From NCBI GenBank assembly GCA_016927115.1, contig JAFGNH010000137.1:42926-106925 (forward strand): DNA of 64,000 nucleotides, read 5' to 3'. Origin of the DNA: Anaerolineales bacterium. GTDB taxonomy: Bacteria > Chloroflexota > Anaerolineae > Anaerolineales > E44-bin32. Below the pieces are notes generated by a model that worked only from the letters and a program-made list of their open reading frames with translations, did no database searches and was not told the DNA's origin. The translations under genes and the position numbers were made by a program. Positions 17,295 to 25,899 of the stretch are shown in pieces; the first letter of the stretch is position 1, and every line of letters starts with the position of its first letter.

Positions 17295-18224
17295 ATGACG
17301 AATACAAACCATATCGTAACGTCCGCATTCAAACAAGGCCTCGTTGTTCCTGCATTCAATATCCCGTATTTGCCCATGATGGAGCCTGTTATTCAGGCTG
17401 TGGTTGAAAATGATGCCTTTGCGCTGATCGAAACTGCCCGACTTGAGTGGATCAAGTTTGAAGCCGGTGGGCTGAAAGATGTAATGCGGGAATTTGAACG
17501 CTGGCAGCATCCCGACTTTGTAAGGCTGCATCTGGATCATGTCCCCGTACTTGATGAGGATAATCAATCAGTTGACTTTATGAAAATCATCCAGGAATCC
17601 CTGGATCTGGGATACGGTTCCGTAATGATCGATGGCTCTCGGTTAAGGCTGGAAGAGAATATCATCGCAACCCGGCATGTAGTCGAGTTGGCCCATAGAG
17701 CCGGAGTGCCTTGTGAAGCTGAATTGGGCGCGGTTCTCGGACATGAGGCGGGCCCTCTTCCTCCTTATGAAGAATTGTTTGAATCAGGCTGCGGTTTCAC
17801 GAATGAAAAGGATGCCGCTCTTTTTGCCAAAGAAACAGGCTGCGATTGGTTGTCTGTTGCTGTGGGCAATATTCACGGTGCAATTTCGGGGGTAGCAAAA
17901 GAAAAAAAGAAGGTCGAAGCCCGTCTGAACCTTGAGCATCTGGAAAAAATCCGAAAAGCTATCGACATTCCATTGGTGTTGCATGGTGGTTCCAGCGTCA
18001 GCAGAGACCATCTGTTGAGGGCGGTAAGAGGTGGGATAGCCAAGGTCAATATTGGGACTGAAATAAGACAGGCATTTGAGTCTGAAATGAATAGAACGGA
18101 CGGCATGGCCGCCGCAATGAAGGCTGTATATGAACGCACAGCATGGCTCATTCAGGATTATTTTGACATCGGGGGAACCCGCGGTACGTTATTTGCCGGA
18201 ATAGAAGAGGGTGGAGCAGCATAA
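17295..18224 (+). CDS. class II (zinc) ketose-bisphosphate aldolase family protein
   Basis: A 309-residue class II aldolase of the FbaA/GatY/KbaY group, which cleaves ketose 1,6-bisphosphates or ketose 1-phosphates to DHAP and an aldehyde. Key segments are GLVVPAFNIPYLPMMEPVIQA, the metal site LHLDHV, GSVMIDGSRL, CEAELGAVLGHEAG, AVGNIHG (metal His), LVLHGGSS and KVNIGTEIRQAF (DHAP phosphate site). ATG 17295 has GAGAGG upstream; a TTG one codon earlier is also open. The stop overlaps the kinase start as TAATG. Neighbouring isomerase and kinase suggest it cleaves a phosphorylated ketose made by them; the exact substrate is not determinable. Confidence 0.9.
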   Translation: MTNTNHIVTSAFKQGLVVPAFNIPYLPMMEPVIQAVVENDAFALIETARLEWIKFEAGGLKDVMREFERWQHPDFVRLHLDHVPVLDEDNQSVDFMKIIQESLDLGYGSVMIDGSRLRLEENIIATRHVVELAHRAGVPCEAELGAVLGHEAGPLPPYEELFESGCGFTNEKDAALFAKETGCDWLSVAVGNIHGAISGVAKEKKKVEARLNLEHLEKIRKAIDIPLVLHGGSSVSRDHLLRAVRGGIAKVNIGTEIRQAFESEMNRTDGMAAAMKAVYERTAWLIQDYFDIGGTRGTLFAGIEEGGAA

Positions 18225-19735
18225 TGAATTTTCTGGGCATAGATGTCGGCACTTCGGGCTGCAAGACTACTGCTTTTTCACATGAAGGGGAAGCCCTTTC
18301 TTTTGCCTATGAAGAGTATGATATTCAACGGACAAAACCTGGTTGGGCGGAGCTTGATGCGTCGGCTGTGTGGAGATCCGTAAAGAGAACGATTGCCGGT
18401 ACAATCAACCGGCATCCGGATCCGGCATCAATCCGGGCACTATCGGTATCATCGATGGCAGAGGCTGTTGTTCCTGTAAGCCGGGATCGAGAGATACTGG
18501 CACCTTCAATCCTGAATTTTGATTCAAGGGGGGAAGAATATCTCCCGGAAATACACAATCTGATTGATGACAAGGATCTGTTCACAATCAATGGCAATCC
18601 TTCCGGAAACATCTATACACTCACAAAACTACTCTGGCTTCGTGACAAATCTCCTGATATCTACGAGCGAGCTGATTACTTCCTGCACTGGAGCGGTTTT
18701 GTATTGTTTATGCTCGGAGGAGAAGCGAAAACAGATTTCTCACTGGCAAATCGCACATTGCTCTTTGACCTTTCTGAAGAGGATTGGTCCGAATCGCTGA
18801 TCAATACATTCAAGATCGAACGCAGCAAGCTGCCTGCAATTACACCTTCGGCAAAACCAGTTGGAACGATTTCTCCTCATATTGCCTCTGAACTTGGCCT
18901 TTCAAAAGATATGGTGCTTGTTTCCGGAGCACATGACCAGTGCGCGAATGCGGTTGGCTGCGGGGTAGTAGAGGACGGGCAGGCTGCATACGGTATGGGA
19001 ACCTATCACTGTATTACGCCGGTATACAGCGAGCTCCAGCCTGCCGGAATCATGCTGGAGCGTGGTTTGAACATTGAACATCATGCTGTTCCCGGAAAGT
19101 ATGTCAGTTTTATTTATAACCCGGGAGGGGCTCTCGTTAAATGGTATCGGGACACTTTTGCTCATGAAGAACACCAACAGGCATTAAAGGCCGGGTCGGG
19201 TATCTATGAAACACTTATAGGTGAAATCACGGATGATGCCAAACCTGTTCTTGTACTACCTCATTTTGCACCTACCGGCCCGCCGGATTTTGTTGCTGAC
19301 AGCAGCGGTGTGATAGTCGGGCTGAGGTTGCAAACCACCCGGGCTGATGTGCTCCAGGGAATACTGGAAGGGACCGCATTCTATTTGAAAGAGTGTATGG
19401 ATTCGCTGCCTCCAGCCAGTTTTCACGTCGAAAATTATCGTGTTGCCGGTGGAGGAAGCCGGTCTGACAGGTGGGTTCAGGTTTGTGCAGATATCTTCGA
19501 GCGTCCATTTATTCGGCTGAAGGTAACGGAAGCCGGGACGCTTGGTGCTGCAATGATGGCGGGAGTTGGTATTGGTTTCTTCAGCTCTATTCAGGAAAGT
19601 GCCGGGGCAATGGTTCAGACTGAAAGGACCTTTGAGCCTGATAAACAAAGGACTGGTCAGTATAAACGCCGCTATGAAGCCTATAAAAAGTTGTGGCCAA
19701 TGATGAGCCAGTATCTCAGGTCTTTATCGAATTAA
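18224..19735 (+). CDS. FGGY-family carbohydrate kinase (xylulokinase-like)
   Basis: A 503-residue kinase. The N-terminal ATPase phosphate-1 motif is FLGIDVGTSGCKTTAF; GWAELDASAVW and SVSSMAEAVVP follow; the substrate region includes GAHDQCANAVGCG; the C-terminal FGGY domain has YRVAGGGSRSDRWVQVCADIFERPFIRLKVTEAGTLGAAMMAGVGIGFF. The family phosphorylates sugars such as xylulose, ribulose, fuculose, rhamnulose and glycerol. Translation is coupled to the aldolase by a TAATG overlap, and the isomerase follows 34 bases later, so the three genes form a likely isomerise-phosphorylate-cleave module. Substrate specificity cannot be assigned. Confidence 0.92.
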   Translation: MNFLGIDVGTSGCKTTAFSHEGEALSFAYEEYDIQRTKPGWAELDASAVWRSVKRTIAGTINRHPDPASIRALSVSSMAEAVVPVSRDREILAPSILNFDSRGEEYLPEIHNLIDDKDLFTINGNPSGNIYTLTKLLWLRDKSPDIYERADYFLHWSGFVLFMLGGEAKTDFSLANRTLLFDLSEEDWSESLINTFKIERSKLPAITPSAKPVGTISPHIASELGLSKDMVLVSGAHDQCANAVGCGVVEDGQAAYGMGTYHCITPVYSELQPAGIMLERGLNIEHHAVPGKYVSFIYNPGGALVKWYRDTFAHEEHQQALKAGSGIYETLIGEITDDAKPVLVLPHFAPTGPPDFVADSSGVIVGLRLQTTRADVLQGILEGTAFYLKECMDSLPPASFHVENYRVAGGGSRSDRWVQVCADIFERPFIRLKVTEAGTLGAAMMAGVGIGFFSSIQESAGAMVQTERTFEPDKQRTGQYKRRYEAYKKLWPMMSQYLRSLSN

Positions 19736-19769
19736 TAATATAAAAAAATTTTCTATGGGAGAGTCCATA

Positions 19770-21161
19770 ATGAGTTCAGGTGTAACCCCCAGGGTTGGTT
19801 TCATTGTATATGGTGTTCATAAGGATGGGTTGAAAGACCCTATGGGTACACCTTTTATTGACGATGTGCTCATCGCAAATGCCAAACAGGAATTGGCCGA
19901 TGCTGGCCTCGATTTGATAGAGCACGACACGATTCTTGCGACAAAGCAGGAAGCGCGGGAAGCCTTTGCCAGATACAAGAAGATGGACGAGGTTGATGCA
20001 GTAGTGCTCTTCTCCGGCACCTGGGTTTGGGCTTCTCATATGGTTGGTGCCATTCGTGATTTTTCCTTCAGTGGTAAAGGGATAGTGATATGGACTCATC
20101 CCGGCTCCCAGGGTTGGCGTCCGGTAGGCGGTCTAGTACTTCATGGTGGTATCAAGGAAATTGGAATACAACACCGGATGGTATATGGGGCATATGATAA
20201 CCCGGCGGTGATTGACAGAATACTTGCATACTGCAGAGCCAGTCATATGAAAAACAAGCTTAATCAGAGCACGCTGGGCGCTTTTGGCGGACGAGGTATG
20301 GGGCAGACGGTCGGCGTTGCAGACCCCTCGCAATGGATGCGCATGTTTGGAATTGACATCGATACCCGGGATACCAGCGAACTGATTGACTGTGCAAGAA
20401 GCCTGTCCACTGAGGAAGTACAACAGGCAAAAGAAAAAATTCAACCGCTCTTTTCCACTCCAATTCCGGATGATGAAGTATCGGATCGATCGATTCGACT
20501 TTATCTGGCCATCCGGAAAACTGTAGAAAAGGAAGGCTGGGAAATGTACACCATTCAGTCCTTCCCCGGCCTGGCTGATACGTACAGTGCCACCTGTTTT
20601 GCCCAGAGTATGATGCTCGAGAACCGTGTGGGGACTTCCACGCTAAGCGATTTCAACACCGCGTTGACGGTAAAACTTCTCACGGACCTGAGTGTGGAGC
20701 CCGTGTATTACGGCGATCTCCAACACTTCGATAAGGCGACAAACGAAATCAAAATCATCGGTGATGGTGCCTGTCCTCCCTCCCTGGCTGGAGAGATTGG
20801 ACCGGCGAAATTTGCGGAACATGGAATTCCTACTGAGGGAGATGCTGGAGGACTTTCCATTGACCTGGTATGCAAATCGGGGCAAGGGGTATTAGCAAGG
20901 CTGGGACGAAATAATGGGGAGTTCCAGATGATATTGGCTCGCTGTACCGTTGTTGAGCCGGCAGAGGATGAGATCAGCGATCGGCGGATGGAGTGCGGGA
21001 TTCCCTTCTGGCCGCATGCATTTGTGATCGTAGATGCCGATATGGATGAGCTCATCGAAGCTTGGAACAACGAATATGCAGTGTTGGGATATGGCGAGCA
21101 GCTTTATGACGATCTGGTTGCCTTTTGCGAACTAACTGGTATTCAGGTTGTTGCGCTGTAA
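19770..21161 (+). CDS. L-fucose/L-arabinose isomerase-like protein
   Basis: A 463-residue protein of the FucI/AraA-like superfamily. It begins RVGFIVYGVHKDGLKDPMG, has the nucleotide-fold-like segment VDAVVLFSGTWVWASHMVGAIRDF, the loop GGRGMGQTVGVADPSQWMRMFGIDIDTRDTSEL, and a metal-site region in the second half (YTIQSFPGLADTYSATCFAQSMMLENRVGTSTLSDFNTAL, EGDAGGLSIDLVCKSG). Family members interconvert aldoses and ketoses with a divalent metal. Start ATG 19770 has GGGAGAG 6 bases upstream; ATG 19755 is also in frame. It follows the kinase and aldolase genes directly. It is divergent from well-characterised FucI, RhaA and AraA, so I do not name the sugar. Confidence 0.8.
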   Translation: MSSGVTPRVGFIVYGVHKDGLKDPMGTPFIDDVLIANAKQELADAGLDLIEHDTILATKQEAREAFARYKKMDEVDAVVLFSGTWVWASHMVGAIRDFSFSGKGIVIWTHPGSQGWRPVGGLVLHGGIKEIGIQHRMVYGAYDNPAVIDRILAYCRASHMKNKLNQSTLGAFGGRGMGQTVGVADPSQWMRMFGIDIDTRDTSELIDCARSLSTEEVQQAKEKIQPLFSTPIPDDEVSDRSIRLYLAIRKTVEKEGWEMYTIQSFPGLADTYSATCFAQSMMLENRVGTSTLSDFNTALTVKLLTDLSVEPVYYGDLQHFDKATNEIKIIGDGACPPSLAGEIGPAKFAEHGIPTEGDAGGLSIDLVCKSGQGVLARLGRNNGEFQMILARCTVVEPAEDEISDRRMECGIPFWPHAFVIVDADMDELIEAWNNEYAVLGYGEQLYDDLVAFCELTGIQVVAL

Positions 21162-21290
21162 GAGAGTCGATTATCGCAAGCACAGACGGATTTTTAGGAA
21201 TGTGTGGAAATATCCAGTGTGCCATTGCCTGAGAATATCCTGGATCTTCATGCTAACAGGCTGGTATATGGAGCGAATTGAGGAAAATAT

Positions 21291-22376
21291 ATGTTCCTGG
21301 TTACGGATCCCGACCGAAATTGGGGCTGCCGAATAAATGATCGAATATTATGGAAAGGTTATCATGCTGTAGTTCTGCAAAACGAGCTGCTGCAGATAGT
21401 CGTTCTGGTTGACAAGGGAACTGAGATCATTCAATTCCTCTACAAACCACTTGATATGGATTTGATGTGGCGATCCTTCAACGGTTTGCGTTCAGCGGAA
21501 AACTTCAATACAGCTGATGGTACGAATGCAAGCTCTTTCTTTGACCGGTGGAGTGGGGGGTGGTTCGAGGTCCTGCCCAATGGAGGACCGGGTACTAAAG
21601 CGGCTGGCGCACCATTGGGTACGTATGCCGAGACGACAGATGTGCCGTGGCAATACCGTATTCTGCTGGACAGCCCCGATGAGGTAAGCGTCGGCTTCTG
21701 GGTCAAAACCTATCGAACACCCTTCCTCCTTCAAAAGACATTAACGCTGAAATCCGGCAGCCCGGCACTCTTCATCGAAGAGAAACTTATCAATGCAGGC
21801 CGGGAGGCTGTCCATTTCATGTGGGGCCATCATCCTGTCATTGGCGAACCGTTCCTGGATGAACATTGCCGCATATCAGCGCCGGAATCCTTCGTACAGG
21901 TGTTCCAGGCAGAGGATGGGCCGGACCACCGAATGGGGCTTCATCAGGAATCCTCCTGGCCGTTGATTAAAGACCGGAATGGCGGCCTTTTGGATCTGCG
22001 TATCGTTCCTCCAAAAACCATACAGACTATGGATAACTGCTACCTGAAAGATTTTTCCAATGGCTGGATATCTGTCCATCACACAATAAAAGAGATCGGA
22101 TTCGGAATTGCCTGGGATGCGGAAGTATTTCCATACATATGGCTCTGGCAGGCTTTTGGAGGAGGAAAAGGCTATCCCTGGTACGGCCGTCCCTACTGCC
22201 TGGGTATAGAACCCTGGACCAGCTATCCCTGTGCGGGTCTGGGTGCCGCAATGAAAAACCAGACCGCCTGTCAACTGGAGCCGGGGGCAAGTATGGATAC
22301 CTGGCTTACTGCTGTTGCCATACGCGGCGGAGAAGATGTGAGTAGGATTTCCCGAAATGGAGATATTGAGTGGTAG
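21291..22376 (+). CDS. DUF4432 / aldose-1-epimerase-like protein
   Basis: A 361-residue beta-sandwich protein of the galactose-mutarotase-like superfamily. Visible segments are VVLVDKGTEIIQFLYKPLDMDLMWRS, WSGGWFEVLPNGGPG, LFIEEKLINAGREAVHFMWGHHPVIGEPFLDEHCRI with a possible catalytic His pair, and YCLGIEPWTSYPCAGLGAA with the Glu expected for epimerases. The ATG at 21291 follows TGAGGAAAATAT. In this locus it may mutarotate or epimerise the imported sugar before isomerisation; that is inference. It lies 129 bases after the isomerase and 134 bases before the binding-protein gene. Confidence 0.75.
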   Translation: MFLVTDPDRNWGCRINDRILWKGYHAVVLQNELLQIVVLVDKGTEIIQFLYKPLDMDLMWRSFNGLRSAENFNTADGTNASSFFDRWSGGWFEVLPNGGPGTKAAGAPLGTYAETTDVPWQYRILLDSPDEVSVGFWVKTYRTPFLLQKTLTLKSGSPALFIEEKLINAGREAVHFMWGHHPVIGEPFLDEHCRISAPESFVQVFQAEDGPDHRMGLHQESSWPLIKDRNGGLLDLRIVPPKTIQTMDNCYLKDFSNGWISVHHTIKEIGFGIAWDAEVFPYIWLWQAFGGGKGYPWYGRPYCLGIEPWTSYPCAGLGAAMKNQTACQLEPGASMDTWLTAVAIRGGEDVSRISRNGDIEW

Positions 22377-22510
22377 TACGCACACCGGAGTCGACACGGA
22401 GTGTATTGATTAGGAGATAGAGAAAGAATATATGAAAGGACAATGCATGTAAGAATAAGCCGTTCTTCCGACTTTTTAGGTTTGTCTTGCTGATGATATG
22501 GAGGAAAAAG

Positions 22511-23881
22511 ATGATAAAGAAGCTTTTGATACTGTTTATGTTGATGGCAACTTTACTGGCCGCATGCGGCGGTGGTGGGGAAGCCGCTCAACCCCCCGAA
22601 GCCGAGGAGTCTTCACAACAGTCGGAAGAGGCTGAAGAGCCGGCTCAGGCTGGTGATGAAGAATCTGCGGCCGAGAAAGTAACCGTGAGGGTCTGGACCC
22701 ATCAGAATGAATCCTTCAATGCTGGCTATCAGGCATTGATGGACGAATACTCGTCTCTGCATCCGGAGGTTGAATTCCTGTTTGAGACGTTTGATTACGA
22801 TACGTATATCCAGACCCTTCAGACTGCGCTTCCTGCCGGAACGGAAGCCGACATCCTCGTAATGTTTGGTTCATGGGTATGTTCCTATGTTGAGGGCGGC
22901 AGCCTGGCTGAGGTACCTGCCAGCGTAATTTCCCTGGAAGATGCCAGATCCCAAATCCTGGGCGCGCCAATCGGTGGTTATGTATGCAATGACAAGTTGT
23001 ATGGTATTCCCCAGGAGTTCAATATTGAATATGGCGCGGTACTTTTCAACACGGCTATCGCAGAAGAAGTTGGCGCGACCAATTATGCAGATGGCTGGGA
23101 TACCTGGGATGAAGTCATTGAGGATGGCCAGAAAATGGTGGTTTCTCAGGATGGCGTGATGATGCGGGCCGGCCTGAACTATACCGCTTCAGATGGTCTT
23201 GCTACAATGTTCCACTCGGTATATCTCCAGTATGGTGGTCAATACCTGGAAGATGGAACCTATACTGTCAACACCCCTGTAGGCGTGCAGACGCTTGAAC
23301 TCATGGAACGTCTGAAGACGGAAGGCCTGGTAGACCCGCTGCTTTACAGTGACGAAGAAAACTGGGTCGGTGATTCATACTTTGCTGAGACAAGTGCCAT
23401 GGGTCTGGTTGGCCCGTGGGCGATTCCTGAATACAGCGGCGACTACGAAGACGTTGCAGCTGCGACTATCTATGCGCTTTTACCGAGTGTGGGTGAAACC
23501 CCGGATTTCGCTGCAGCTTCTGGCTGGGGCATGTCCGTCTCGGCAAACAGCGAAGTGCAGGATGTTGCCTGGGACTTTATAAAGTTTGCAACACTCGATG
23601 CAGACAATGCAGCCGAATTTAACCTGGCTTCCGGCACTTTACCGGCATTGGCGGAAAATTTAAGCGGAAGCAATGCCGATGCATTGGTTGCGGAATTCCC
23701 ATACTTTGAGCCTTTCCTGGATATTCTGGAATATGGTCAATTTGAGGGTGCATTCCCCGACCGTGATTTTGTCTGGTACGAGGTGACATACCCGGAGGTT
23801 TTGAACTTCCTTCAGGGTAACGCCACCATTGAAGAGACACTGCAAAATATTGAAAGTGCCGTCAGATCCTCGTTCGAATAG
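22511..23881 (+). CDS. ABC transporter sugar-binding lipoprotein
   Basis: A 456-residue family-1 extracellular solute-binding protein. The signal peptide is MIKKLLILFMLMATLLAAC with lipobox LLAAC, followed by a Gly-rich then Glu/Ser/Gln/Ala-rich acidic linker of about 35 residues. The mature domain starts VTVRVWTHQNESFNAGYQALMDEYSSLHPEVEFLFE, typical of carbohydrate-binding proteins, and includes GSWVCSYVEGGSLAEVP, GYVCNDKLYGIPQEFNIEYGAVLFN and MGLVGPWAIPEY. The start at 22511 has GGAGGAAAAAG upstream; the earlier in-frame ATG (22487) would disrupt the signal. A strong hairpin separates it from the permease genes, as is common when the binding protein must be in excess. Confidence 0.93.
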   Translation: MIKKLLILFMLMATLLAACGGGGEAAQPPEAEESSQQSEEAEEPAQAGDEESAAEKVTVRVWTHQNESFNAGYQALMDEYSSLHPEVEFLFETFDYDTYIQTLQTALPAGTEADILVMFGSWVCSYVEGGSLAEVPASVISLEDARSQILGAPIGGYVCNDKLYGIPQEFNIEYGAVLFNTAIAEEVGATNYADGWDTWDEVIEDGQKMVVSQDGVMMRAGLNYTASDGLATMFHSVYLQYGGQYLEDGTYTVNTPVGVQTLELMERLKTEGLVDPLLYSDEENWVGDSYFAETSAMGLVGPWAIPEYSGDYEDVAAATIYALLPSVGETPDFAAASGWGMSVSANSEVQDVAWDFIKFATLDADNAAEFNLASGTLPALAENLSGSNADALVAEFPYFEPFLDILEYGQFEGAFPDRDFVWYEVTYPEVLNFLQGNATIEETLQNIESAVRSSFE

Positions 23882-23894
23882 CAACTCATGAAAG

Positions 23895-23932
23895 ACACCC
23901 AATCCCTCTCTCAGCGAGAGAGGGATTGGTGT
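23895..23932 (+). promoter_or_regulatory. long stem-loop between binding protein and permease genes
   Basis: AATCCCTCTCTC pairs perfectly with GAGAGAGGGATT around an AGC loop and the stem extends by ACACC/GGTGT with one bulged C, about 17 bp in all. No T run follows. It probably stabilises the upstream binding-protein mRNA or damps expression downstream; the permease ribosome-binding site lies just after it. Confidence 0.75.
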
Positions 23933-23950
23933 GATGGATGGAGATATCAT

Positions 23951-24946
23951 ATGACAATAAAAACCTCTCCAAGATTCCTGCAGCGATTTGTTCTGGGCCG
24001 TGATGCAGCAAAAAAGCGGTTCATTGCAGGCACGATCTCTCCTCTCGTACTCTATATGGCCTTCTGGACAGTGTTTCCCCTTCTCTGGGGATTTGCCCTC
24101 GCTTTCTTTGAATTTAGTCCGCGCCGGGCTGGCGGCTTTCTGGGATTTGGCGGTGACAATCCATTTATTGGGTTTGGACATTTTATACATATGCTGAATT
24201 TCTCAGCCGACTCGCCGCTTGAAATAAAACAATTCCATATTGCTGTACGGAATACACTCTTGTTTGCTGGTCTGGTCGTGCCGCTGAATCTGATTATTAC
24301 ACTGCCCCTGGCTTTCATGATCGAGTCTGTCCATGAGCGGGTTAAGGGTATATACAGGACACTGTTCTTCCTGCCTGTTCTGGCTCCTTCGGTGGGAGTG
24401 GCGATCATGTGGGGGTTTATTTTTCATCCCCAGAGAGGTTTGTTGAACGCGATTATTGGCAAATTTGCCGGAAGACTGGTTGGCATTCATTGGACGGGGG
24501 ACCCCAAGCTGGCTGTTTTAGGCATCCCGGTGGCTTTGTTTGCAATCATAATCGCATATCTCTGGCAGGATTTTGGCTATAACATGGTCATCTTTATCGC
24601 AGCGCTGCAAGGAATTCCAGAAAGTATTAAGGATGCAGCCAGAATAGATGGTGTTAACTGGTGGCAGATGCTTACACGAATCATCATTCCCCTTATCTCG
24701 CCGACTATTCTGCTAACAGCCATTCTGACATTGATCTCAGCATTCCAGGTTTTTGACATTATCCAGGTCATGACCGACGGCGGTCCCAAGGATCAAACAC
24801 AGGTGCTGCTGCTGAATATTTATAACTATGCTTTTCGCTATCAGAAGATGGGTTGGGCTGCAGCGGTATCGATAGTTATGTTACTGATGGTATTAAGCAT
24901 TTCACTTGTACAGTCTCGTTTACTTCGTACAGAATGGGAGTATTAG
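23951..24946 (+). CDS. ABC sugar transporter permease (MalF/UgpA type)
   Basis: A 331-residue inner-membrane protein with six predicted hydrophobic segments, starting with ISPLVLYMAFWTVFPLLWGFALAFF. It carries the EAA loop DAARIDGVNWWQMLTRIIIPLISP, which docks onto the ATPase, followed by TILLTAILTLISAFQVFDIIQVMTDGGP, typical of MalF-like sugar permeases. ATG 23951 has GGAG upstream; an in-frame ATG at 23888 would run through the stem-loop and is rejected. The second permease gene begins 2 bases after its stop. Confidence 0.93.
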   Translation: MTIKTSPRFLQRFVLGRDAAKKRFIAGTISPLVLYMAFWTVFPLLWGFALAFFEFSPRRAGGFLGFGGDNPFIGFGHFIHMLNFSADSPLEIKQFHIAVRNTLLFAGLVVPLNLIITLPLAFMIESVHERVKGIYRTLFFLPVLAPSVGVAIMWGFIFHPQRGLLNAIIGKFAGRLVGIHWTGDPKLAVLGIPVALFAIIIAYLWQDFGYNMVIFIAALQGIPESIKDAARIDGVNWWQMLTRIIIPLISPTILLTAILTLISAFQVFDIIQVMTDGGPKDQTQVLLLNIYNYAFRYQKMGWAAAVSIVMLLMVLSISLVQSRLLRTEWEY

Positions 24947-24948
24947 TC

Positions 24949-25800
24949 ATGTCTTCATTATCTCATTCCCGCCCCAGGCGAAAGGTCCGCTTCAATTTTG
25001 CTTATCCTGTTCTAACAATTGGCAGTCTGATTGCCTTGCTGCCTTTTGTCTGGATGATTTTGAGTTCATTTAAAAACCTGAAAGAAATTCGACAGGTACC
25101 ACCTACATTTGCTCCGGAAGAATTTACACTCGAAAACTACGACAGGGTGATGAACGATAAGGATTTGCCGCTTGGGTTGTTTTACCGCAACTCAGCAATC
25201 ATAGCGGGGGTCAACGTTGTTCAGGTGCTTTTCACGAGTTCATTATTTGGTTATATCTTTGCGAAGTACGAGTTCAAAGGAAAGAAAATGCTGTTCTGGT
25301 TCATTGTGTCGTTGATGATGATTCCAGCCCAGATGACGATGATCCCCGGCTACCTGATTCTGGCAAAACTTGGATTAATCAACAACCTCCTGGCCTTGAT
25401 CGTACCTGCAGCCATGGATCCCTTTGGTATCTTCCTTTTCTGTCAGTTTGCTGTATCTATTCCCAATGAGCTGCTTGATGCAGCTCGCGTGGATGGTGCA
25501 GGCGAATTCCAGATTTTTCGCAAGATTGCTATCCCGCAGCTTGGTCCGGCACTGGCAACTTTTGGTATGTTGACCTTTATGGCCAACTGGAATGCCTATC
25601 TATGGCCCCTGATAGTTTTAACAGAAGAAAAAGTACGTACTCTTCCTATTATTCTGACATGGTACTCAAATCAGATGGCTGAAAAGACAAATCTAACGAT
25701 GGCAGCTTCTGTACTTGTTATTTTGCCGGTTCTGATTGTCTTCTTATTTGTGCAACGATGGATCGTTGAAGGAATAACATTAAGTGGTCTAAAGGGGTAG
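24949..25800 (+). CDS. ABC sugar transporter permease (MalG/UgpE type)
   Basis: A 283-residue inner-membrane protein starting MSSLSHSRPRRKVRFNFAYPVLTIGSLIALLPFVWMILSSFK, the typical MalG-like first segment. The EAA loop is DAARVDGAGEFQIFRKIAIPQLGPALATFGMLTFMANWNAYLWPLIVL. The last segment and VEGITLSGLKG end are characteristic of the family. GGGAG in the end of the upstream gene serves as ribosome-binding site, implying coupling. The locus holds no ATPase gene, so the importer must borrow an ATPase encoded elsewhere (MsiK-type sharing, inference). Confidence 0.93.
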   Translation: MSSLSHSRPRRKVRFNFAYPVLTIGSLIALLPFVWMILSSFKNLKEIRQVPPTFAPEEFTLENYDRVMNDKDLPLGLFYRNSAIIAGVNVVQVLFTSSLFGYIFAKYEFKGKKMLFWFIVSLMMIPAQMTMIPGYLILAKLGLINNLLALIVPAAMDPFGIFLFCQFAVSIPNELLDAARVDGAGEFQIFRKIAIPQLGPALATFGMLTFMANWNAYLWPLIVLTEEKVRTLPIILTWYSNQMAEKTNLTMAASVLVILPVLIVFLFVQRWIVEGITLSGLKG

Positions 25801-25899
25801 TGGGGCTTAATGACGAACCATATGACGCCATCACCGAGGATATCAACCTCCTGTTTGTAGATGACCGAACCAACCAGTATTAGAGGATAAGTATAACTG

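Noticed and set aside
17127..17567. Minus-strand ORF spanning the gntR-aldolase junction
   Set aside because: Antisense to two well supported genes; no domain seen.
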